Assembly: GCA_016490735.1 (NCBI GenBank)
Contig: JAEMWC010000196.1
Span: forward strand, 943,501-1,007,500
DNA length: 64,000 bases
Direction of reading: 5' to 3'
Origin: Pachyseris speciosa
Lineage: Eukaryota; Cnidaria; Anthozoa; Scleractinia; Pachyseridae
The position numbers and the translations under genes were made by a program. Below, piece by piece: positions 39,001 through 49,271 of the stretch. The notes under the pieces were generated by a model, which ran no database searches, was not told the DNA's origin, and was given only the letters and a program-made list of their open reading frames with translations. Numbering within the stretch: position 1 is the stretch's first letter; every line of letters starts with the position of its first letter.

Positions 39001-41432
39001 CCGGCGATATGAAATTAGCGTGTTCTTGGGTTTTCGTTTGTTTTTATATTCTACAAACTTAAGCAACGACCATTTCTCTTCATTTAAGAATTCGACCAAG
39101 GAGATGAGACTACTAAGAAGCACATGGTGAACTAAACTTATGTTTGGACATGAAACGATACAGATCGCGAAAATCGAAAGCGTCCAGATTTATAAAACTT
39201 TCACATACTGCGAAAGCGGGAGTTGGGAAAGTCAAGCACGAGCTTCTTCACCTCGTATTACAGGTAAATCAAGGCGAAACATTACCACTGGAATCCATGC
39301 GAAAAAGGATGATGGTACGACTGACATCCTCGTGCTTTCCTGGCGCAATGCCGAAGAGAACTTTGGTAAAAAGTGGCGCAGTGCACTCTGGTTAAATGCA
39401 ATGCATTCTGGTAAAAAGTGTGGTTAAATGCAATGCATTGTGGTAAAAAGTGATGAATTCGAGAATTCGTACCCCCTTCTATATATTCTTCTTAAATCTT
39501 GACTATGTTGCTGCTTCGCTCCCTACGGTCGCTCCGCAACAATCAGTTCCTAGTGAATTGTGGGTAGATCTAGTCCTTTCGGGGAGCAAACCGCCATTTT
39601 AGGACGTAGTTTGAAATTGCAATTTAGACCGTTTGCCCCCACAAAGGACTGGATCTACCCATCATTCACCAGGAACTGATTATTAGCAAAATGGTGTATT
39701 TGCAGACAATCAAAATGGCGTCGAAAACACTGGTTGTTTACCATTTACCAAAAAAATCCGGAAATTTCGGTTGGGATGTAAATGGCAAGCCTATTTTGGT
39801 CTTCCCAAACGGAAAATTTCCGGGGAAAACGGAATTTCTTGAAAGGTAGTCCAAAATTCCCAAACGGAATTTCCAAATGGAAATGTGCGTTCCATTTGCT
39901 CATTTCTACCAGTTCCAGGGCTTTCGGCTTGGATCGCTCTGTAAACCTGACCGTTGGAAATGTCTGTGTAAATGGAACACGCGCGTTCCGTGGAAATTTT
40001 CATTTGGGTATGTGATGCGTACCATTTACTGCAACCGTCGACCAACCGGTTTTCCCGTGTAAATGGTAAACAACCACTATCACTGGGTATGCCCAAACTC
40101 ACTTTCCAGCCCGGGCTGAAATTTGAATGCGATTACATTAGGTTCTTCAGCCCTTCAGCCCGGGCTGAAATTCTCTTCATGTGGTCGCAAATGTCTTTTT
40201 ATTAAGAAGATTTGTTCTGGAAGCCGAGCTGAAATCTCCGCCCGGTTAACCGGGCTGAAATTCGCCAGACTCCAAGACCTTACTTGTGATAAAAGAAGTC
40301 ATAAAGGATACCAAAGACAAGAACTCCAGACGATGGTAGTCTGACGTTGTGTGAAAGCGCTGTTATTGGGTTTTCTTTTTACGGAAGCCTAGGCTAATCG
40401 AATACAAAGAAGCTGAACGAGTGTTTTCACTCCACTGTCGGCACTTAAGGCGCTTTTACACCAGGCAAGAATTCGTGCGACTTGCCTCGCAATTTTGTTA
40501 CGACACAATTGCATGAAAAAATGCTTCAGTGGTCATGTCTCGCAAATTTTTCGGTTGCTGCAATCGCCGCAAGAAGTAGAAGTCGGTTCTTCTTTTCGCA
40601 ACGCTTCTTGCAAGGCTGCAACGACGTTTTCAAGCGTTGCGTAGGGGTGCTACACTGGCAGTGTTTCGCGGAACTTGTCTCGCAACGGGCGCAACTTTAA
40701 TTGCGAGACAAGTTGCACGAAAAAACAGTTGCCTAATGAAACAGCGGTTTTAGGTCAAACAAGCGTGAGATATCCGTTAAATATCTTCTCACGCTGTACC
40801 GACGCCAAGCTGTTTTACGTACAGTTGTTGAGCCTGCTACAGATTTATTAAGGCGACTGTTACCAGCGAAACTCTCATGGGTGGGCTCGTTTCGGTCAAT
40901 CTCACCAAACATTTGACCAGATACAAACTCAATGAGAGCGTGTGAGAAAGAGTGAGAGACGCCAAGAGTTTCAGACTGGAATGGCTCTCTCAACCGGAGG
41001 CAATCTCATCCTCGTTTGGTCCCGCCTATAAAGTTGAGTGGATCACGCATAATCACCAGTTTTGCAAATTGAAATAAACTTAAGCTAATAATATTTATTT
41101 TTTTTTTTTATAAAATTCTGAAGTTGTTACCCTCTGTGGTGCTGCGCAGTCATCTTCATTTCCCAGTCCCAAGCGACCTAAAAGGTAAACACGGGGTTCA
41201 CAGTCAATGTAGCATATCTACGTCAAACGTGACCAGTATTTCCGACAATGAAACACCATTCAAATTCATCTTTGTAATGGAGTATTGAAGATTTCTATGG
41301 ATATCTTTCCGAAAAACACGCATTAACTGGAAACATTTTCCAAAACACATAGCAAACGATTGATTTTCAAACATTTCGTGCTGTGATGCAAAAAATAAAA
41401 TAAAATACAATATAATAAAATAATAATAATTC

Positions 41433-41472
<40 letters not shown>

Positions 41473-42626
41473 TCATATAATAATAATGATGATGATGATT
41501 TAAGGGATTTTTAAGGGGAGAAGGGTTAGCGTAGTGGTGAGAGCACTCGCCTGGTTCGATTCCCGGACTCGGTGTCGTAAGTGGGTTGAGTTTATGTTGG
41601 TTCTCTACTCTGCTCCGAGAGGTTTTTCTCCGGGTACTCCGGTTTTAACCTCTCCACAAAAACCAACACTTCTAAATTCCAATTCGACCCGGAACGCTCG
41701 AACGTTTATTACATGAGCCCCTGGCTCGGGAGAATGGGCAACCACTCCTCACGTTATCGAGCTTAAATAATTGATTTGATTTGATTTGATTTGATTTGAT
41801 TTGATTTGATTTGATTTTGATGATGATGATAATGATGATGATGATGCTGATGATGATAGCATTTATACCGTTAATAAACCAGGGACATTTCTACGAGAAT
41901 TCTGAAATCTCGCTGGTGCTATTCAAAACTGAGATGTAAATTGGAAAACTGTCTTTGCAAATTTCAATACTGGTCACGCGTGACGTAGATTGACTATAAA
42001 GATCATTTTTTTTGTTTCCCAGAATCAAATATTCCCTCTTGTGATGCTATAAATCAATCTGGGCACGTTGGTAATCTCACCATATTCTCCACAGCCCCAA
42101 GAGTAAACTTGTTTAGACACTGTGCAAAGAAGAAAAAGAGTTAAAAAGAACTAAGTATCGACAAAAGGCAAAATTTTAACAGGAGTCAGTCACCAGTGCA
42201 ACAACATTACAAATTAACCATATCCGCTGCATTGTATAGGGATGGTTTTTCAAACCAACTTGCAAAGAGGAGGAATCACTAGAAATCTGTGCAATAGGAG
42301 AAGTAAAACTTGAAAATCATCCTAAGAGGAAAAACAAGAAGAGGATGAGGAGATTCCTAAACTATCACACCATGCATAGGACTAACACAGGTTACCGTCA
42401 CTGTGGCTAAGAACACACCACAGGCCAGCCACACTCATCAACCGCACAAGTTACCTATATTCACCTGTGAGGACAACGATGTGACACTCTCCACACGCTA
42501 CTTGTTCCACAGGGTTTTCAGCAAAGAAGTCCACTCTGTACGGCGTAGTGACTTCCTCATCCAGTTCATTATTACAGCCTACGCAGCCCCAATAGTCTGA
42601 TCCAAATGTATACAAAACCCCATCCT
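28196..42626 (-). CDS. NEK9: NEK9-like protein: RCC1 repeats and C-terminal tail (5' half not found)
   Basis: NEK9 is a NIMA-family mitotic kinase: kinase domain, RCC1 propeller, then a coiled-coil tail. Fourteen exons on the minus strand join in phase, all GT-AG: 42626-42465, 42119-42081, 41177-41131, 37464-37306, 36682-36624, 35733-35681, 35485-35324, 34848-34603, 33919-33714, 32990-32868, 31897-31833, 31063-31017, 29991-29936, 28279-28196 (TGA). They encode about 501 residues. RCC1 blades read YTFGSDYWGCVG, VYSWGCGEYGRLGLG, LLGFGNNDENQLGI, LITVGSNKFGQLGLG and IYSWGRGDNGRLG. The signature VPRPIFGALH followed by LIVAERVLSSR matches my recollection of vertebrate NEK9 just after its last blade. 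The tail has WLQDELDQAEYI and a short coiled-coil-like segment (VEDMKALLLKLQQDNAK), and ends acidic (STDSSDDTWEV). The frame is open throughout. The kinase domain and first blades should lie above 42626 but were not seen. An extra small exon between 29936 and 28279 cannot be excluded. Confidence 0.9.
30565..31009. mobile_element. MITE with TIR CAGTAAAAACCCGC, TA target, in NEK9 intron
   Basis: The left cagtaaaaacccgcctataa is inverted at the right as cttatacgcgggttcagtttactg, with TA at 30563-30564 and 31010-31011. The interior repeats the word aagaacctattaggcta in both directions. Its right end lies 8 bases inside the intron, next to the splice donor of the exon ending at 31017; the TA duplication forms donor positions +6/+7. 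Confidence 0.8.
32455..32528 (-). tRNA. tRNA-Thr(GGT)-like sequence, left arm (probable SINE head)
   Basis: Same sequence as the right-arm copy with three differences. The anticodon arm has the same defects, so a functional tRNA is unlikely. The acceptor stem carries a G-to-A difference relative to the other arm. Confidence 0.4.
32587..32660 (+). tRNA. tRNA-Thr(GGT)-like sequence, right arm (probable SINE head)
   Basis: A seven-base acceptor stem (GGCTTCA with TGAAGTC), a D arm (GCTC/GAGC) and a perfect T arm (ACGGG/CCCGT) form. The anticodon loop position reads CCGGTAA, anticodon GGT, but position 33 is C instead of T and the anticodon stem (TCGCA/TCGCG) has three mismatches; an alternative TCGC/GCGA stem would give a ten-base loop. 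This reads as a tRNA-derived repeat head, not a working gene. Confidence 0.45.
33413..33668. mobile_element. MITE with TIR AATAGTCCAGTTTCRAGTTC, copy 2, in NEK9 intron
   Basis: Same family as 8278-8520. The terminal inverted repeats are long here (about 75 bp), reading from aatagtccagtttcaagttc to its complement gaactcgaaaatggactatt. It lies between the exons ending at 33714 and starting at 32990. Confidence 0.8.
35977..36025. repeat. (CAAT)n microsatellite
   Basis: Twelve perfect CAAT units in a NEK9 intron, next to the word ttaaaataaaggctatt that often precedes such tails in retroposons. Confidence 0.95.
36768..36939. repeat. Fold-back repeat, about 65-bp GC-rich arms
   Basis: aatttcggcgat and ttgcgaggagacg words at 36779-36842 are inverted at 36860-36925 with a few differences. 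The outer words actgcaactgctaattt and attagagactactcgcagt extend the arms. It lies in a NEK9 intron. Confidence 0.7.
38218..38511. mobile_element. MITE with about 45-bp TIRs, TAA-type target, in NEK9 intron
   Basis: The left end agcctggttttcatatgtcg and right end cgacatatgaaaacgaggct are inverted copies extending through gggaaaatcccagacgg. TAA is present on both sides, fitting a PIF/Harbinger-type 3-bp duplication. The interior repeats ccccgaccatcccagacga twice. Confidence 0.75.
38520..39730. other. NEK9 intron segment, no exon found
   Basis: Two overlapping plus-strand frames at 39140-39427 (83 and 95 codons) are open, but neither is recognisable. The end of this segment (39360-39455) is a short tandem repeat of ctggtaaaaagtg and ggttaaatgcaatgcatt. 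Confidence 0.4.
39732..40075. mobile_element. MITE with TIR GGTTGTTTACCATTTAC, ACT target, in NEK9 intron
   Basis: ggttgtttaccatttac is inverted at the right as gtaaatggtaaacaacc, with act on both sides. Internal words such as ccaaacggaaattt recur in both orientations. Non-coding. Confidence 0.7.
41420..41500. repeat. (AAT)n-rich microsatellite
   Basis: Two AAT runs separated by ttcatat repeats, continuing into (GAT)n at 41487-41500. It lies in a NEK9 intron, directly before the SINE. Confidence 0.9.
41523..41820 (+). mobile_element. tRNA-derived SINE with (TTGAT)n tail
   Basis: The head has an A-box-like TAGCGTAGTGG and a perfect B box GGTTCGATTCC. The interval between them is short (the anticodon arm is deleted: actcgcctggttcgatt). 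The body reads gttctctactctgctccgag and tttttctccgggtactccgg, which I associate with a widespread cnidarian SINE. The element ends in ten units of TTGAT. It lies in the NEK9 intron between the exons starting at 41177 and ending at 42081. Confidence 0.8.
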
Positions 42627-43709
42627 CTGTTGGCAAAACATAAGGATACACACACACGCATTAGTTATTTTCTAGCTAAGAAGCAGGCTAATGAGCCTAA
42701 AACGCGTATGGTTAAACACCAAGAACTTTACAAATTCGCGCGCACTTTAACAAATCATTGCTTACATCCGAATTTGATGGCAATCGTTGCTCATATAAAT
42801 CAGTTCCTTCTTTGATGGATAGCAGCCTGTTTGTCCGGCTTTCTGAATAGTCAAGAGTTTGAGCCATTGAGAGCCTGGTGAGGCTGGAGTGAGGAGAAAA
42901 CAACTTCCCCCCAACCACCTCCTTCGGGTTGTTTGCACCAGGTTTCAGCTTTTTTTCATACACCCTCTCGACTATAGAGTAACGAACTGCTGGCTGTCAG
43001 GCGCCCATGTGGCAGTCTAAACAGCCAACCTCGTTCCCAGGATCTCTCCTGGGAGAGGTTGGCAAACAGCACATGTTTGGCAAATGTTTACACGAACAAT
43101 GATACAGTTAATTTGCAAGCATAGAGATCAGTCATATTTGCTGAAGGAGCTGAGACTTAATATCGCCAGAATTCGTAGTTCCATGCCACAAGGACGACAA
43201 GAGATGTCCAATGAGGAAAAAGTACAGTAATTTTAAGCTTAATGTTTGAATATTCGAATCTTTTGATATTCCGATACATTTGCTTATACTTTGAAGTCAC
43301 AAACGGTCAAACGGTTTGCGTGGAAACCTTGTCATTTCTGCACAAACAAAACTACGTAAAACTGAAACACAGCTGCGAAAAAAGTTTTCAAAATTGAACA
43401 GTAAGGCTCATTGTAGCCTCTTTGCTTTCAGGAAAAAAAAAACAGAAAAAATAAACTCTGCGAACAGGGTGATTAAATCGACATAAACCGTTACAAATTA
43501 CAATAAATGTATGAACTCAAATAGGGTAACGTGACGTCATGTACCCTCGGGCCGCCAGACTGGAATGTCAAAGAGTACTGTGACGTGACGTGGTCATCTC
43601 GCAAAATTCCTCCGCCACCCCTGACTGCCAAGCGATGCGTGACATCTTATACGGTAGTTGATAGAACACTATCTTATACCAAGTTCCACATTTCGCATAC
43701 AATCGCGAC
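42627..43709. other. Space between NEK9 and first sulfotransferase gene
   Basis: I looked here for the preceding NEK9 exons (remaining RCC1 blades) and did not find any. The segment includes a short direct repeat of gagagttggcaaaca-like words at 43020-43080 and the promoter region of the first sulfotransferase gene. Confidence 0.5.
43532..43539 (+). promoter_or_regulatory. CRE-like site (TGACGTCA) upstream of sulfotransferase copy 1
   Basis: A perfect palindromic CRE lies 171 bp before the ATG of copy 1. A second related pair (gtgacgtgacgtgg) lies at about 43580-43594. The other array copies do not keep these sites in their flanks, so regulation of copy 1 may differ. Confidence 0.35.
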
Positions 43710-44444
43710 ATGATGAAGGTTCTTTGTGCCGGACCGGCAAAGACAGGCACTAAAAGCATCAGAAAGGCTTTAAGGATCCTCGGTTTAACAGTCTATGACT
43801 GGGAAGAGCAAACCTTCGATTTTCTGGATCACTGGGTTGATGTTTTCCAAAATGGCAGCACACCGGACGTGAAGCGTATCTACGAAAACGCCGACGCGGC
43901 GGTGGACATGCCATGCTATTTTTACTTCGAGGAAATTTTGGAAGCTTTTCCCGACTGCAAAGTAATTCTTACCGAAAGAGACGAGGAATCTTGGGTAAAG
44001 AGTTTCGAAAATCAACTGGAACTGTTCTACAAGGCGAACAATTACATGAGAGTATTCACGCCTCTTTCGCCAACGCTAAAGAAAGTATTCTCGATCGTAC
44101 TGTCGTTTAACGACGCCATGTTTGGTTCGCGCAATCCCAGATCAACTTACGTGTTTAGGAAAAGATACCGCATCCACATCGATCGCGTCAAAACCACTGT
44201 TCCACCAAGAAAACTTTTGATTTACGACGTCAAGCAGGGATGGAAGCCACTGTGCGAATTTTTAGGTTGTGAAATTCCAAACGTTGCGTTTCCACATGAA
44301 AACATTAAAGGTGAAATAGCCACCTTGCCTATGGAGGAATTCAGGTCTGGCCGTCAAGTCAAACGGGAACTTGTGCATTCCTTTTTAGCGATCGCCTGCT
44401 TTCTTCTCCTTATTGCAAGTGTAATTTTTGCTATTTATGTGTGA
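43710..44444 (+). CDS. Sulfotransferase-like protein, copy 1 (intact, single exon)
   Basis: A 244-residue single-exon protein resembling the PF17784 (Sulfotransfer_4) family, which would transfer sulfate from PAPS; the acceptor is unknown. The start could be either of two adjacent ATGs; all paralogs align with the second. A 5'-PSB-like loop (AGPAKTGTKS, residues 7-16) is followed by a conserved CKVILTERDEESWVKSF block (about 82-98) and a GWKPLCEFLGCEIP block before FPHENIKGE. The last 20 residues are hydrophobic (FLAIACFLLLIASVIFAIYV), suggesting a C-terminal tail anchor. The loop has PA where copy 3 has LG. It is the first of a tandem array on the plus strand. A possible AATAAA is at 44811. 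The enzymatic activity is inferred from family resemblance. Confidence 0.85.
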   Translation: MMKVLCAGPAKTGTKSIRKALRILGLTVYDWEEQTFDFLDHWVDVFQNGSTPDVKRIYENADAAVDMPCYFYFEEILEAFPDCKVILTERDEESWVKSFENQLELFYKANNYMRVFTPLSPTLKKVFSIVLSFNDAMFGSRNPRSTYVFRKRYRIHIDRVKTTVPPRKLLIYDVKQGWKPLCEFLGCEIPNVAFPHENIKGEIATLPMEEFRSGRQVKRELVHSFLAIACFLLLIASVIFAIYV

Positions 44445-44810
44445 CTTTTTGGGCATTATTTTGTATGAAGAAGTCGTGACCTTATCGCGCAGCAGTCACG
44501 TAAAAAACGAAGGAAAACCAGCAGTAAAGTATGCATCACGGTTCTTTTTTTCTTGAGGTTCATTCTCACCAGAGCGAGGCGGCACTCATTGACGTCAAGT
44601 TCTAGGCATAATGGTCCATAATTAGTGACTGCTTTCACCTCTTGAACCAAATGGGGAGGTATATACGAGGGGTCATCGCATTTGTTAACGCAACTTTAAA
44701 ATCATGCTTATACCAGTGCAGTACTCTATCAATGCTACTCAGCGGGTCTTTTTGTTGGTTCTTGAACAGCGATTGAAAGATTACATTTTGAAGGCTTTCT
44801 TTTCGTAACT

Positions 44811-44816
44811 AATAAA
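44811..44816 (+). terminator. Possible polyadenylation signal for sulfotransferase copy 1
   Basis: AATAAA 367 bp after the stop codon, in the segment shared by the array units. Weak evidence on its own. Confidence 0.3.
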
Positions 44817-44950
44817 GTAGCATTTACAATTGCGGTTATCTGTCGAATCTTTAACGTTTTCCCTCCAGTTCAAAGGGATAATTATAATGTACATTCACAA
44901 GATGAGTTGGCGTGACAATAAGATGGTTCGTACACTTTTGAGCTGTTAAA

Positions 44951-45848
44951 CCCGGGAAGGGGGGGGGGGGGGGGGGGGTACTCCCAGAAAAATTGGGTGG
45001 GGATGTGCGGCCCGCTTCCTAAAACCCTTACCGTATTTCAGACCTAATAATATACATGCAAAAATTTCTCGATTCTAATTGGCTAAGAGAAATGCAGTTT
45101 TTAGGAAACACCGGTGCAGAAAAAAGGTAATTCGGTGCAGAAAAAAGGAAATACAGTGCAAAACAAGGTAAAAAACTGAGGATTCTGATTGGTTGATAAA
45201 CAAAGGCGTTGCGATTGAGCCAATCAAACGCGGCCTCTGAATGGCGCAAAGTCTGAAGAGCTGCAAGCGACTGTGCGAGCCAAAACAATGGCTGGCTTTT
45301 TGAGCAGGTTTTCTTTCTTCGTGACCGCAATAACAGCAGAGAAGCTGCAAAACAGTTCTAAAAAGGAGAAACGGCTGCGAAAAGCACTGTATTTTAGCTG
45401 TCTGTTTGGAAACAGTGGTGTCCAGAGAAGGGAATTGCCGACCTAATTGGAATTACGAGACCGTTGATGGAGTGTAATAAACAAACAAGGACAAACAAGT
45501 AAAGGCGAAGATAACGAACGAGAAAGCCTGAAGGTAATGATTACAGCGCTTGATAGACACTTAGCAAACAAAGTAGCCTTATAGCTATAGCCTGTAATTG
45601 TTTAGCCAGTTTTTACAGCAAAAAACGCTTTAAAAACATCGAGAAAACTGTTGTTTTGGTTCACCTTAGCTTCGTTGCGTTGCTTCTGCAACGTTAAGAA
45701 GCTATCTCGCAATTTTTTCATGTATATTATTAAAAAGTAATCACATGATTTTTCTCGTGCAATTTGGAATAATAAGCACTTGTAAATTTTTTCAAAGACC
45801 ACAAATTACACTCGCCCTACGGGATCGTGCAATTTTGTGAGTCTTTGA

Positions 45849-45884
<36 letters not shown>

Positions 45885-46237
45885 TCGAAATCATGTGATT
45901 ACCTATACAAATTCTGCGATTTTCCCTACCCTATTTCAGACCAGACCAAAAATTTGATACCCTATTTCAGACCTATTTCACGTACACGGTTGGGGTAAAC
46001 ACAATAAATGACAAAAAGGAAGGGCTTTTGTTGATGGTCTTCTTGCCTAATGATGAAGAGGTAGCTTCTTCGAAAAAACATATCAAATTCAAGACTGAAG
46101 TGCTAAAACCATACCCCATTTCAGACCAAAATAGTCAAAATCGACACCCTATTTCAGACCAAAACGGCTAAAAAACCATACCCTTCGGGGCCGCATACCT
46201 ATATAGCCCATATAAGGGAGTACCCCCCTCCCCCGGG
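44951..46237. mobile_element. Inverted-repeat element with CCCGGG/poly-G ends (1.29 kb), nested fold-back inside
   Basis: The left end cccgggaagggg...tactccc is inverted at the right as gggagtacccccctcccccggg. The flanks are near-duplicates (ctgttaaa and ctgttgaaa). The outer parts repeat ccctatttcagacc many times. A separate fold-back lies at 45737-45903, with arms built on caatttggaataataagcac. It separates copy 1 from the 5' flank of copy 2. Confidence 0.65.
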
Positions 46238-46985
46238 CTGTTGAAATTCCATGACTTTCCGGGACGTTTCCCATGATTTTTGAAAATGTCCATGACCTAA
46301 GTTAAGCTGAACTGTTCTGAAACAGTAATGTCAAAACAATGACAAAAATGTTCGGAAGCGTAATCTTGCAATGCGCACTATGTTTATTTCTACTGAAATA
46401 AGTCATATATTTGGACTTGTCGGTTAATTTTTGAAACTTTGGAGCCGGAGGGCGGGGGGGGGGGTACTCCCTATAATGGCTTATATGGGGAGGCTCCGCC
46501 CGAGAGGGGTACCTTTTTCACGCTTCAGGTATATGAAAGGGTAGGGGTTTCACGAGTCGAAGTATATGAAAGGGTAGGGAATTATGCCATTTAGGTATTT
46601 ATAAGGGCCTTTCATTAAAATATTTCGAACACACATACCTAATGACTGTAATGTTCTAATGGTAGGTATACGAAAGGGGTATCAATGGTCAATGGAAGGT
46701 ATACGAAAGGCGTACCTTTTCTGTCAAAAATGGTATATAAAAGGGTAAGGGTTCGGACCTCGGGGCGGAGCCTCCACGTATTAAATATTTTTAAGTAGCC
46801 CCCTGCCTCCCCCCGGGCTTTGGAGCAACATTGCTTTCAACTCATAGAAAGCCTGATGATTTTCCATGACTTTTCATCAATTTCCAAGACCCAAACCTAA
46901 ATTCTAGGACTTTCCAGGCCTGGAAAATGAAATTATAAAATTCCATGACTTTCCAGGTTTCCCAGGACCTGTACGAACCCTGAAG
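46238..46985. repeat. Dispersed repeat (ccatgactttcc family) with nested poly-G MITE
   Basis: Words of the form ccatgactttcc and ttccatgac occur at 46250-46300 and 46855-46985, ending with acctgtacgaaccctg; a related end (agggttcgtacaggtcctgg) occurs at 60959. A MITE at about 46445-46815 (ggcggggggggggtactccct to inverted agccccctgcctcccccc) interrupts it; its interior repeats gtatatgaaagggtaggg. Confidence 0.55.
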
Positions 46986-47170
46986 AAACAACTTACCGAA
47001 CCGCTCAGTAGTTATGTAACCCTTCCAACTTTTTATTTTCGCATAAATTAGCTAGGTTTTGACGTAACGCTCCTCCTCCTCTGAAGGGCGAACGAGGAAC
47101 CTTGCGTGACGGCAACTAAGTGGGGCTGTGGGGTAACAAATGACTGTCTGCTCTGATGTGAATTCTCGCG

Positions 47171-47856
47171 ATGAAGGTTCTGTGTGCCGGACTTGGCAAG
47201 ACAGGCACTAAATCTGTCACAAAAGCCTTACAGATCCTCGGTCTTGAACAGTCTATGACTGGGAAAAACAAACCTTCGATTTTCTGGATCACTGGGTTGA
47301 TGTTTTCCAAAATGGCAGCACACCGGATGTGAAACGTGTCTACGAAAACGCCGATGCTGCTGTGGACTTGCTTGGCAATTTTTTCTTCGAGGAAATTTTG
47401 GAAGCTTTTCCCGACTGCAAAGTAATCCTCACCGAAAGAAACGAGAAATCTTGGGTAAAGAGTTTCAAAAATCAACTGGAACTGTTCTACAGGGGGAAAT
47501 ATTGGTTGAGAGTATTCTCGCCTCTATCACCAACGTTAAAGAAATTGTTCTTTGTTCTCATGTCGTTTAACGACGCCATGTTTGGTTCGCGCAATCCCAG
47601 AGCAGCGTCCGTGTTTAGAAAACGATACCGCATCCACATCGATCGTGTTAAATCCATTTCACCAAAAAAACTTTTGGTTTACAATGTCAAGCAGGGATGG
47701 AAGCCACTGTGCGAATTTGTAGGCTGTGAAATTGCAAACGTTCCGTTTCCACATGAAAACATTAAAGGCGAAATAGCCACTTTGCCTCTGGAGGAATTGA
47801 GGTCTGGCCGTCAAGTCAAACGGGAACCTGTTTTCTTATCGTTATTGCAAGTGTAA
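47171..47856 (+). pseudogene. Sulfotransferase-like copy 2, frameshifted and tail-less
   Basis: The ATG at 47171 opens with the paralog N-terminus (MKVLCAGLGKTGTKSVTKAL). An extra base at about 47241-47250 (ggtcttgaac against ggtttaac in copy 3) shifts the frame. The correct frame then runs from before 47329 to 47856. One codon is missing near 47658. Near the end, a deletion relative to copy 3 removes most of the hydrophobic tail and shifts into a short ending (REPVFLSLLQV). The central core is well preserved, including CKVILTERNEKSWVKSF, where a D-to-N and an E-to-K change fall. The last common ancestor with copy 3 is closer than with copy 1. Confidence 0.85.
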
Positions 47857-47923
47857 TTTTTGCCATTTATGTTTGACTTTTTTGACTTAGTTTGTTGACC
47901 TCGTGACCTTATCACTCAAGCAG

Positions 47924-47981
47924 CTACCCTGGCTCCAGAGGCCCGTTCAAACGGAAAAAATAACCTCTGGCACCCAGGGTA
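47924..47981. mobile_element. 58-bp mini-insertion with 8-bp target duplication
   Basis: The sequence between two copies of tcaagcag (47916-47923, 47982-47989) is absent from the same place after copy 3 (59200-59215, one tcaagcag). The insert has inverted ends (taccctggctccagagg / cctctggcacccagggta). An 8-bp duplication suits hAT-type transposition. Confidence 0.8.
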
Positions 47982-48239
47982 TCAAGCAGCACGTAACAGA
48001 GAACTTCTCTATAACGCTATTGTTTTCTACCACTGGTTTCTCGAGACTCTGTATCACAGTTTCCATTTTTCCTTCTTATGATTTTGAGGTGGATTCGCTT
48101 CAGAGTGGCATGAGGTGGAGCATGCGCGTAGTTCTAGGCATAATTAGTCAGTGCTTTCAACTCTCGAACAAAACGCGGAGCTGTTTATTAATTAACAAAA
48201 GCTGACAGACCGAAAAGAAGGTTTGAAAAAAAAATCATC

Positions 48240-48310
48240 TTTATACAGTACTGGAACCCACGAGCTCAGTGATATCGGTACAGTGCTCTACCAATGCAGT
48301 TGAACGGGCC
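48240..48310 (-). repeat. Degenerate tRNA-like repeat in array 3' flank
   Basis: Read on the minus strand it gives ttggtagagcactgtaccga and a B-box-like gtgggttcc. The same sequence recurs after the fourth copy (about 62560-62630) and, weakly, near 44700. It was therefore part of the unit before duplication. Confidence 0.45.
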
Positions 48311-48535
48311 GTGTTTTTTGGTTCGTGCCGATAAATCCGCGAATGATAAATGAATGAATCTGAATATATTATCTGTAGGACTATTGCTGCTTTTGTTTCT
48401 GAGTCAATGTTAAATCAACAATCAACGTAAGTTTTAATTAGTTGGATATCTTTTATAATTTGAAACTTAGATTAAGAAGTAATACCATGTAAACATATGG
48501 GAATACCGGAATAAATTGTTGTTGTTATTTGAACA

Positions 48536-48615
48536 TTGGGTGAGAGATTAAATAGTAGAGCACTGCAACCGCATCGCAGAAGCCTTGGGTTCGAATCCAG
48601 TACAACTGAACCCGC
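48536..48615 (+). repeat. Degenerate tRNA-like repeat (B box GGTTCGAATCC)
   Basis: gggtgagagattaaatagtagagcac followed by ttgggttcgaatcc resembles a decayed tRNA-derived head. A second copy is at 63001-63070 with its B box altered. Both are in array 3' flanks. Confidence 0.45.
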
Positions 48616-48903
48616 ATTTTTTAAGCATTCTTTTCGCAACTGCTTAAGCTGCCTTCCGAGTCACAACTGTGATTATTATCAAATCTTTAATCTTTTACGC
48701 GCAATTCAGAGATATGAGTATGATGTACATTCACAACATTGGATGACGTGATAATAAACAATTGCGTAAGAGCATCTTTACTGAACCGCTAAGCTATGCA
48801 AGCTTTCCAACACTTTTGTCGCCTAAATTAGCTTGCTTTTGATACTCTCTGAGTCAGGTGACATCAAAGTGCCAATCAAGAATTTCGCGCATTCTCGCGC
48901 GCG

Positions 48904-48930
48904 ATGAAGGTTCTTTGCGCCTGCAAAGAC
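48904..48930 (+). pseudogene. Sulfotransferase-like remnant (first codons only)
   Basis: After a 5' flank like those of the other copies, ATGAAGGTTCTTTGCGCC matches the paralog start, then six bases are missing and gcaaagac matches the loop region. Similarity stops at 48930 where the GC-rich repeat (gcctgcgtggcaggcgct) starts and does not resume after it. Confidence 0.7.
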
Positions 48931-48932
48931 CA

Positions 48933-49020
48933 GCCTGCGTGGCAGGCGCTAGAAAGTGGAAGAAGAGGGGAAAGCGGACGTACGCAGGAAGCAAGGGAAC
49001 GTTAACCTGAGCGTAAAGTA
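48933..49020. repeat. GC-rich dispersed repeat, second copy
   Basis: Starts with gcctgcgtggcaggcgct, as at 7413. It sits at the truncation point of the sulfotransferase remnant. Confidence 0.5.
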
Positions 49021-49271
49021 GAGTTACAAGGGATGAAAGCTCCGATTTCCACGATTTTGGACTGGTCCAGCGCCAAACCGATTTTACGCTCAGGTAAACG
49101 TCCTATACTACGCAAAACCCTTCAAATCGCTAAAATTCGCCGTTGTCAATTGTAAAACAAAAAGCAAAGTACAAATCAAAATCAAACTTGATTCAGATTA
49201 AAATTGAATACATTTTTAAAAGAGGATCTAAATTCGAAGTTAAAGTAAATTAAAATTGAATACACTTGGAA

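Noticed and set aside
42712..42963. Minus-strand frame upstream of the first NEK9 exon, considered as the missing exon
   Set aside because: The translation has no RCC1 pattern and no matching splice phase.
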